From the NCBI GenBank assembly GCA_910588615.1, contig CAJUOI010000033.1, positions 1 through 18,270 on the forward strand: 18,270 nucleotides of DNA, read 5' to 3'. The translations under genes and the position numbers were made by a program. Of this stretch, positions 13,366 through 18,270 are shown piece by piece (within the stretch, counting starts at the first letter, position 1; every line of letters begins with the position of its first letter). The notes beneath the pieces were generated by a model that saw nothing but the letters and a program-made list of their open reading frames with translations, was not told where the DNA came from and ran no database searches. Origin of the DNA: an uncultured Christensenellaceae bacterium. Lineage in GTDB: Bacteria > Bacillota > Clostridia > Christensenellales > Borkfalkiaceae.

Positions 13366-13827
13366 GTGGAAAACAGCAAGTATCTCAATAAACTTCTGCT
13401 CACCGTAAAATTTATGGAGGAGCTGACTTTGATACCCGTAAACGTAAAGTTATCGCAGACGGAATTCCGTATGTTGCGGGAAATCATCATCGAAAAGGAA
13501 CTTGGAAAGCAGATCATCTCGTCCGAGCTGTCGCGTCGTCTGGGAATTACGCGCTCCGCCGTTTCTCAGCTCGTAACGAAGTTGGAAGAACGCGGCGTGG
13601 TAAAACGAGTGGCTTCTCCCACCGACAGGAAGATTTTTTACGTGGATCTGTCGGATAAGGCGGCGGAGGAATTTCGCGGGCAGTGGGAACAGGCGAGCGC
13701 CTTCGTCGACCGTGTGGTAGAAGAATTCGGGGTGGAGAACACCGAAAATCTGATTGCTACTTGTGAAAAATTCGCGCAGACGCTGAAAACTGTGCGCAAG
13801 GAATTCGATTTCGGCGAACAGAAATAA
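13366..13827 (+). CDS. MarR-family transcriptional regulator
   Basis: The 153-residue protein starts at GTG 13366, with GGAGG (13353-13357) 8 nt upstream. It is a typical MarR winged helix-turn-helix. The recognition region reads LSRRLGITRSAVSQLVTKLEERGVV at about residues 54-80, followed by the wing KRVASPTDRKIFYVDL with the conserved DRK motif. The terminal helices would form the dimer interface. MarR proteins are usually repressors released by a small ligand such as an antibiotic, phenolic or oxidant; the ligand here is unknown. It is followed after 33 bp by the ABC transporter gene without a terminator, so it probably represses its own operon. Length is normal. Confidence 0.93.
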   Translation: MENSKYLNKLLLTVKFMEELTLIPVNVKLSQTEFRMLREIIIEKELGKQIISSELSRRLGITRSAVSQLVTKLEERGVVKRVASPTDRKIFYVDLSDKAAEEFRGQWEQASAFVDRVVEEFGVENTENLIATCEKFAQTLKTVRKEFDFGEQK

Positions 13828-13860
13828 GTTTCAGACAAGAAGGAGAGAAAAGCACGGTCT

Positions 13861-16593
13861 ATGTTACAACTGATTGACGTAAAAAAAGACTATAAGGTTG
13901 CCGATACGCGCGTACACGCATTAAAGGGTATCAGCTTAAACTTCCGTGAAAACGAATTTGTATGTATTCTCGGTCAGTCGGGGTGCGGGAAAACGACTCT
14001 GCTCAATATTATCGGCGGTCTCGATCAGTACAGCGAAGGCGATCTCGTCATCGACGGAAAATCCACAAAAGAGTATAAAGACAGGGATTGGGACGTCTAC
14101 CGAAACCACCGTATCGGCTTCATTTTTCAGTCGTATAATCTGATCCCTCATCAGACGGTGCTCGGCAACGTGGAAATCGCGCTGACGATCGCGGGCGTTT
14201 CCAAAGAGGAGAGGAAGGAGCGGGCGAAACAGGCGCTGGAGCGCGTGGGGCTCGGGGCAGAACTTCACAAGCGTCCCAATCAGCTTTCGGGCGGACAGAT
14301 GCAGCGCGTCGCCATTGCGCGCGCCCTTGTCAACAATCCCGCGATCCTGCTTGCGGACGAGCCGACGGGCGCACTCGACAGCAAGACGAGCGTCGAGGTC
14401 ATGGACCTCATCAAAGGGATCGCGGGCGAACGTCTCGTGATCATGGTAACGCATAATCCCGAGCTTGCGGAGGACTATGCCTCGCGCATCGTGCGCCTGA
14501 AAGACGGACTCGTCGAATCGGACAGCAATCCTTATATCGCGGAAGAGGCGGAAGACGGCAAGGCGCAGACGCAATCCCCGCTTCCCGAAGCGGATAACGC
14601 AGCCGAAGATTCGGAGAGCAAGACGGCGCCGAAGAAAGAAAAGAAGACGCGTACGCGCATGAGCTGGATTACGTCGCTTGCGCTCTCCGCCCGCAATCTG
14701 CTGACCAAAAAGGGCAGAACGGCACTTACTGCCATCGGCGGCAGTATCGGTATTATCAGCGTATGCCTCGTGCTTGCGCTGTCCAGCGGGTTCAACCATT
14801 ACATCAAGCGTACCGAAGAGGATATGCTTTCCTACTATCCCGTGCAGGTTACGGAAAGCAGTTTCGACATGGCGTCCATTATGACTTCGTTCACCGCGCC
14901 GTCGAAGATGCCGGATATGTCTAAGATGGAAGATAAGATTTACGTCGATTCCTTCCTGACGGGGCTTGCCAACGGTATGGCGGTAAAGAACAACGTGTCC
15001 GAGCACTACTTAAAGTACGTCGGCGACATGAATCCCGAGTGGTACTCCGCCGTGCAGTACGGCTACGGCGCGGGACTTGCCGACAGCCTGTTTACGGAAG
15101 TGGTTACGGGCGACGTGAGTATAGGCGGGGAATACGTGAAGCCGTCGACGAAGTATCTGTCGTTGAACTCTTTGAAAGCATTTTATATCGATGAATTGCA
15201 AAAATACGCGCCGCAGTATTCGCAGCTTACCGCTATGGCGGACTTTTTCGGAAACATCGTAAATAAAATGCCGGGGACGAAGGACTTTTCCGACGAAAAC
15301 TATGCGCAGTATGTGCTGTCGCAGTACGACGTGCTCGGCGGAGAGACGGCGCACTTCCCGCAAAACGAAAACGAGGCGGCGCTCGTTATCTCCGCAAACG
15401 ATTCGGCAACCGACTTAACGCTCGCGCAACTCGGGTTTATTCAGGAAAAAGACTTTTTAAACCTGTTCAACAAGGGCGGGAGCGATGCGACGGAGGAGCA
15501 GAAACAGCCTCTTTTTGTCGATTATAGTGATATTATCGGAAAAGACTATGCGCTGTTTTATAACGATGCGATCTATCAAAAGACCGACGACGTGCTCTCC
15601 CCGTTCAGTTACAGCGGAAAGCGCGACGGGCTTGCCGTTGCCGAGGGCGAGGGGATCCCCTTAAAGATTACCGCGATTCTTCGGTTAAAGGACGGCTTGA
15701 ATTACGGTTGCCTTACGAACGGTTTAAATATTACGGAAGCGGCGGTTGATTCGTTTGTAGCCAATAATATGGATTCCAAAATCGTAGATTGGGTCAAAAA
15801 CGAATCCAAGGTGGTCGTAGGGGGCAGAACGTTTTACCGTGCTCCCAGCAATGCGGCACAGTTCGAAGACCACTATTTTTTAATTTCGCAATTGGCTCAG
15901 TACGGGGTGGATCTCTCCGGCTTGCCCGAGAGCTACAAAAATTTACGAATCGCCAACGATATTTCAAGCGTCGTCAGCTATCTCGGCGGCGACGACAGTT
16001 ACCATTCGATTGCCATTTACGCAAAGGATTTCGAGTCGAAAGAGGAGATGCTGGATTATCTCGATGCGTGGAACGTAATGTGCGAGGCGGGCGAAATCTA
16101 CGACGGCGTAAAGCTGACGGCGGGGGATAAAATCACTTATTCCGACACCGTGGGCGTGCTGATGAGCATGGTGCAGACGATGTTGAACGCCATCACCTAC
16201 GTGCTTGTTGCGTTTACCGCGATTTCGCTGATCGTGTCCTCGGTCATGATCGGCATTATCACCTACGTATCTGTGGTGGAACGCGTCAAGGAAATCGGCG
16301 TGCTGCGCTCGCTCGGGGCAAGGAAACGGGACATCAAAAATCTGTTCAATGCCGAAACGTTCATTATCGGGCTCGGCGCAGGGCTGTTCGGCGTGGTAGT
16401 AACGTATATTCTTTCTATATTTATCAACATCGTGCTCGGCGTGCTTACGGGAATCCGCGGCTTGGCTGCGCTTTCGCCCGTAGCCGCGTTGGTCATGGTG
16501 TGCGTCAGCGTTGTGCTTACGCTGATTTCGGGCTTGATCCCCGCGTCGTCGGCGGCAAAAAAAGACCCCGTAATCGCATTGCGGACGGAATAA
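13861..16593 (+). CDS. MacB-type ABC transporter, ATPase fused to FtsX-like permease with a very large extracytoplasmic domain
   Basis: The 910-residue half-transporter has an N-terminal ATPase: Walker A GQSGCGKTT from G38, signature LSGGQ 142-146, Walker B ILLADEP with D166-E167, and the switch H198 in THNPE. A charged linker (about 225-275) precedes the first membrane helix (about 289-312). A domain of about 450 residues follows outside the membrane, then three C-terminal helices (about 775-803, 833-860, 875-897) with the FtsX-type VSVVERVKEIGVLRSLGARKRD loop. It should work as a dimer coupling cytoplasmic ATP use to motion outside the membrane, as in MacB-type efflux or lipoprotein/peptide handling. 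The substrate is unknown. ATG 13861 has AAGGAG (13840-13845) at a long 15-nt spacing, with no better start nearby. It lies 33 bp after marR in the same operon. Confidence 0.93.
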   Translation: MLQLIDVKKDYKVADTRVHALKGISLNFRENEFVCILGQSGCGKTTLLNIIGGLDQYSEGDLVIDGKSTKEYKDRDWDVYRNHRIGFIFQSYNLIPHQTVLGNVEIALTIAGVSKEERKERAKQALERVGLGAELHKRPNQLSGGQMQRVAIARALVNNPAILLADEPTGALDSKTSVEVMDLIKGIAGERLVIMVTHNPELAEDYASRIVRLKDGLVESDSNPYIAEEAEDGKAQTQSPLPEADNAAEDSESKTAPKKEKKTRTRMSWITSLALSARNLLTKKGRTALTAIGGSIGIISVCLVLALSSGFNHYIKRTEEDMLSYYPVQVTESSFDMASIMTSFTAPSKMPDMSKMEDKIYVDSFLTGLANGMAVKNNVSEHYLKYVGDMNPEWYSAVQYGYGAGLADSLFTEVVTGDVSIGGEYVKPSTKYLSLNSLKAFYIDELQKYAPQYSQLTAMADFFGNIVNKMPGTKDFSDENYAQYVLSQYDVLGGETAHFPQNENEAALVISANDSATDLTLAQLGFIQEKDFLNLFNKGGSDATEEQKQPLFVDYSDIIGKDYALFYNDAIYQKTDDVLSPFSYSGKRDGLAVAEGEGIPLKITAILRLKDGLNYGCLTNGLNITEAAVDSFVANNMDSKIVDWVKNESKVVVGGRTFYRAPSNAAQFEDHYFLISQLAQYGVDLSGLPESYKNLRIANDISSVVSYLGGDDSYHSIAIYAKDFESKEEMLDYLDAWNVMCEAGEIYDGVKLTAGDKITYSDTVGVLMSMVQTMLNAITYVLVAFTAISLIVSSVMIGIITYVSVVERVKEIGVLRSLGARKRDIKNLFNAETFIIGLGAGLFGVVVTYILSIFINIVLGVLTGIRGLAALSPVAALVMVCVSVVLTLISGLIPASSAAKKDPVIALRTE

Positions 16594-16642
16594 AAAACAC
16601 GGCGATAGGTCATACTGTAAAAAACCAAAGCGAGGTTATTGT

Positions 16643-16726
16643 ATGGCTAAAAAGACGAAAATCTCAAAACTTACCGACGAAGAGTACGAAAAGTATCTTC
16701 AATCCCTGCTTGAAAAATCGGAGTGA
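16643..16726 (+). CDS. Candidate 27-residue small protein with the terminator embedded in its 3' end
   Basis: ATG 16643 follows GAGG (16632-16635) with 7 nt spacing. The frame gives a 27-residue charged, helix-prone peptide (MAKKTKISKLTDEEYEKYL, then a Leu/Glu/Lys end) and stops at TGA 16724-16726. It lies 49 bp after the ABC transporter with no terminator between them, so it is probably cotranscribed with marR and the transporter. The last codons (AAAAATCGGAG) are the left arm of the terminator and the stop codon lies in its loop. The composition is that of a real small protein rather than random GC-rich DNA. No function is known to me. Confidence 0.55.
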   Translation: MAKKTKISKLTDEEYEKYLQSLLEKSE

Positions 16727-16743
16727 AAACTCCGATTTTTTTT
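16713..16743 (+). terminator. Terminator of the marR-ABC operon
   Basis: AAAAATCGGAG (16713-16723) pairs perfectly with CTCCGATTTTT (16730-16740) across TGAAAA, followed by a T run to 16743. A strong intrinsic terminator. Confidence 0.94.
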
Positions 16744-16822
16744 GTGCCGTTCCGCTCATTCCGAACGAATGCGGAAAACTTCGTTTATTCGGATTTCTCC
16801 AAAAACTTTTAAACTTCGGCAC
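16744..16822. other. Non-coding gap with nested inverted repeats before minD
   Basis: GTGCCG (16744-16749) and CGGCAC (16817-16822) enclose a smaller hairpin, TTCCG (16750-16754) + CATTC (16757-16761) with GAATG (16767-16771) + CGGAA (16772-16776). It lies between the operon terminator and the minD promoter. No gene or known RNA family is recognised in it. Confidence 0.35.
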
Positions 16823-16850
16823 GATTCCCGTAAAAAATCGTCTTCGGATA

Positions 16851-16859
16851 TGGTATGAT
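16851..16859 (+). promoter_or_regulatory. Extended -10 promoter of minD
   Basis: TGGTATGAT (16851-16859) is an extended -10 (TGn plus TATGAT) with no convincing -35. Predicted start is near 16866, just before AGGAG (16874-16878). Confidence 0.6.
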
Positions 16860-16884
16860 TTTTAAAATGCCGTAGGAGCGTACA

Positions 16885-17616
16885 ATGGCAAGAAAAATCG
16901 TAATCACGTCAGGCAAAGGAGGCGTGGGAAAAACGACGGTATGCTGTAATCTCGGCGTGCAACTGGCACGGCGGGGATACCGCGTTATCATCTGCGATCT
17001 GGATTTTGGGTTGAACAACGTAGACGTGGCGCTCGGTGTGGAAAACCGCGCCTCGTACGACGTGTCGGACGCCGTGGAGGGGCGCTGCCGTCCGCGGCAG
17101 GTGCTCGTTCAGCACCCGCGTTATCCCACGCTCTTTGTGGTGTCGAGCAACCGCGTGCCCGAACGTTACGTTTCCCCGCAGGCGATCCGCCTGATCCTCG
17201 ATTCCCTCTCCCCGCAGTTCGACTTTATTTTGATCGATTCTCCTGCGGGGATCGACGACGGCTTTCATCGTGCCGTTTCGTGCGCGGAGGAGGGGATCCT
17301 CGTAACCACCCCGCACATTTCCGCCATGCGCGACGCCGACAGGGTGGTGGGAATGTTAAAGAGTTATCGTCTGAGCAGTACGGGGCTTGCGGTCAATCTC
17401 GTGCGGAAGGACTTCGCGCGGCGGGGCGAAATACTTCTTCCCGCTGAAATTGCGGCGACGCTCCGTGTTCCGTTGCTTGCCGTTATTCCCGAAGAGGATA
17501 AGGTGTTTTTGGAGAACGTCGTCGAGCGTTCCCATTCTTTTCGTGCATTTGCGCAGTGCATTGCCGAAGGGACGACGGACGGGAAACCTTTTTCATCCCG
17601 CCGTATAAAATTTTAA
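16885..17616 (+). CDS. minD: Septum-site-determining ATPase MinD
   Basis: The 243-residue ParA/MinD-family ATPase has the deviant Walker A KGGVGKTT with K11 and K16, D38 and D40 in CDLDFGLNNVD, the MinD-type VENRASYDVSDAVEG, and the switch/Walker B region IDSPAGIDDGF (D118). Numbering matches E. coli MinD in the first 40 residues. MinD dimerises with ATP on the membrane and places the division inhibitor MinC at the poles. It is somewhat shorter than E. coli MinD (270). Its C-terminus (GKPFSSRRIKF) is a poor match to the amphipathic membrane-targeting helix that usually ends MinD. ATG 16885 follows AGGAG (16874-16878). A minE-like gene follows after 15 bp. No minC is in the window. Confidence 0.9.
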   Translation: MARKIVITSGKGGVGKTTVCCNLGVQLARRGYRVIICDLDFGLNNVDVALGVENRASYDVSDAVEGRCRPRQVLVQHPRYPTLFVVSSNRVPERYVSPQAIRLILDSLSPQFDFILIDSPAGIDDGFHRAVSCAEEGILVTTPHISAMRDADRVVGMLKSYRLSSTGLAVNLVRKDFARRGEILLPAEIAATLRVPLLAVIPEEDKVFLENVVERSHSFRAFAQCIAEGTTDGKPFSSRRIKF

Positions 17617-17631
17617 ATGCAGGAGTGAACG

Positions 17632-17859
17632 ATGAAAAATAATCCGAAAGACAGATTGGTAGAAATGCTGGATAAAGACAAGGCGGAAATGAACGAGGCG
17701 AGCAAGGCGGCGGCGGTAGCGGACTTTATGCGCGTTGCAGGCGAATATTTCGAACCGGAAGGGGAGCCGCGTTTCACCGTGGAACGGGCGAAGGGGGGAT
17801 ATCAGGTAACTTTAACCTTTCGCGCCGTCCGCGTAAAAAATTTTTCCGTCTTGCAGTAA
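17632..17859 (+). CDS. minE: Divergent MinE-like topological specificity factor
   Basis: The 75-residue protein starts at ATG 17632, with AGGAG at 17621-17625 and an in-frame TGA just upstream, so the start is fixed. The N-terminal PKDRLVEMLDKDKAEM resembles the MinE anti-MinCD/MinD-binding start (A-x-ERL...DR). The later segment (FMRVAGEYFEPEGEPRFTVERA, then GYQVTLTFRAVRV) resembles the MinE beta-rich dimerisation domain with its kY-id...v-v pattern. MinE would stimulate the MinD ATPase and drive its polar oscillation. The short membrane-targeting sequence normally before the first helix is missing. The call rests on weak similarity plus its position 15 bp after minD; a different small MinD partner is possible. 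Confidence 0.6.
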   Translation: MKNNPKDRLVEMLDKDKAEMNEASKAAAVADFMRVAGEYFEPEGEPRFTVERAKGGYQVTLTFRAVRVKNFSVLQ

Positions 17860-17866
17860 GAAGGGC

Positions 17867-17895
17867 TTGACGAATTAGTCGAAAATTTGTATAAT
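17867..17895 (+). promoter_or_regulatory. Promoter of tRNA-Ser
   Basis: TTGACG (17867-17872), 17-bp spacer, TATAAT (17890-17895). It begins 8 bp after the minE-like stop. Predicted start is near 17902, about 140 nt before the tRNA. Confidence 0.82.
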
Positions 17896-17901
17896 ATTGC
17901 C

Positions 17902-18041
17902 TAAACATAGAAAAATCCGTCGAATTTTGTCGAAAAAACGCCAAATAGCGATTGGTCGGGAAGCGAGCGGGGCGAAGCGAAAGAGCAAAACCGCAATCGC
18001 GTCAATCCGAAGCAAGTGAGCAGGACGGAAAAATTCAAAAC
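17902..18041 (+). other. Long non-coding leader of tRNA-Ser
   Basis: About 140 nt precede the mature tRNA. The stretch contains GCGATTG (17948-17954) that can pair with CAATCGC (17994-18000), closing a purine-rich loop. No ORF with a ribosome site is seen. The 10-mer GCAATCGCGT (17993-18002) recurs after the tRNA at 18133-18142. Confidence 0.5.
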
Positions 18042-18129
18042 GGAAGGTTGGCAGAGCGGTTGAATGCGGCGGTCTTGAAAACCGTTAAAGTGAAAGCTTT
18101 CGGGGGTTCGAATCCCTCACCTTCCGCCA
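18042..18129 (+). tRNA. tRNA-Ser (anticodon UGA), CCA encoded
   Basis: The acceptor stem GGAAGGT (18042-18048) pairs with ACCTTCC (18119-18125), followed by discriminator G and an encoded CCA (18127-18129). The anticodon loop CTTGAAA has TGA at 18076-18078 between GCGGT and ACCGT. A long variable arm marks a class II tRNA, and the T arm has GGGGG TTCGAAT CCCTC. It reads UCA and related Ser codons. Size and all arms are normal. Confidence 0.96.
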
Positions 18130-18157
18130 AGAGCAATCGCGTTCTAACGCCGATACA

Positions 18158-18270
18158 ATGCAGTATGTTTTTATAAACGGGCTTACGGGATTTGTCGCAA
18201 GGTGGCAACCCAAATCGCTAACGTATGAAAACAACTACAATGTTCGGGAAAACGGAAAGTTTGTCAGAGC
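18158..18270 (+). CDS. Possible start of an unrecognised gene running off the right edge
   Basis: From ATG 18158 the frame is open for 37 codons to the end of the window (MQYVFINGLTGFVARWQP, then an Asn/Tyr-rich stretch). No ribosome site precedes the ATG, and codon choice is more AT-rich than the rest of the window. It may be a partial gene, perhaps acquired DNA next to the tRNA, or just chance. Confidence 0.25.
   Translation, partial: MQYVFINGLTGFVARWQPKSLTYENNYNVRENGKFVR

Noticed and set aside
13936..15006. 356-codon open frame antisense to the ABC transporter
   Set aside because: It overlies the conserved ATPase motifs of the sense gene and has no start signals. It is a composition artefact.
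17952..18176. 74-codon plus-strand frame over the tRNA
   Set aside because: It runs through the complete tRNA-Ser and has no ribosome site.

Overview
The window looks like chromosome from a Bacillota (Firmicutes) species of the class Clostridia, probably an uncultured gut-type lineage. The reasons are: near-consensus sigma-A promoters (TTGACA / 17 bp / TATAAT), strong GGAGG ribosome sites, a class II GalT, YitT, CNNM-CBS and MacB-like proteins typical of Firmicutes, and a tRNA with encoded CCA. Coding DNA is GC-rich with many GCG/GGC/GAC codons, which creates long antisense shadow frames. Promoters and leaders are AT-rich. No phage, insertion sequence, CRISPR array or plasmid gene was recognised. 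The genus is not determined.

Layout. (1) 1-910: 3' end of an unrecognised coiled-coil gene, closed by a strong bidirectional terminator. (2) 985-5786: a Leloir galactose module. A cupin/AraC regulator is divergent from galT-galK-galE; galK overlaps galT and galE follows after 39 bp. The 148-nt leader before galT carries a tiny ORF with an excellent ribosome site, a 14-bp hairpin and a long-range helix that pairs with part of the galT ribosome site. (3) 5788-9002: a second AraC regulator divergent from a secreted lipoprotein (two Ig-like repeats, a DUF4886 SGNH-hydrolase-like domain, two copies of an unknown C-terminal domain). Their promoters share an overlapping symmetric -10 element. (4) 9080-10544: a small three-helix membrane protein and a YitT-family membrane protein, each with its own promoter. 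(5) 10615-13240: a thioredoxin-reductase-like flavoprotein with a degenerate NAD(P)H site and an apparently leaderless mRNA; then a Cys-rich small protein followed by a CNNM/CBS membrane protein. (6) 13298-16743: MarR regulator, a 910-residue MacB-type ABC ATPase-permease fusion and a 27-residue ORF whose 3' end is the left arm of the terminator. (7) 16885-17859: minD and a divergent minE-like gene. (8) 17867-18129: promoter, long leader and tRNA-Ser(UGA). An ORF of unknown status runs off the right edge.

How the parts fit. The gal genes convert galactose to UDP-glucose and glucose-1-phosphate under a probable sugar-responsive AraC switch, possibly with an added translational control in the leader. 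The second AraC/lipoprotein pair looks like a sensor plus cell-surface carbohydrate-processing unit, although its substrate is unknown. The MarR/ABC pair looks like an efflux or envelope-stress unit. The most interesting candidates are the galT leader, the symmetric divergent promoter, the pyridine-nucleotide-site-deficient flavoprotein and the small ORF fused to a terminator. All calls come from reading the sequence only; no database search or folding program was run.
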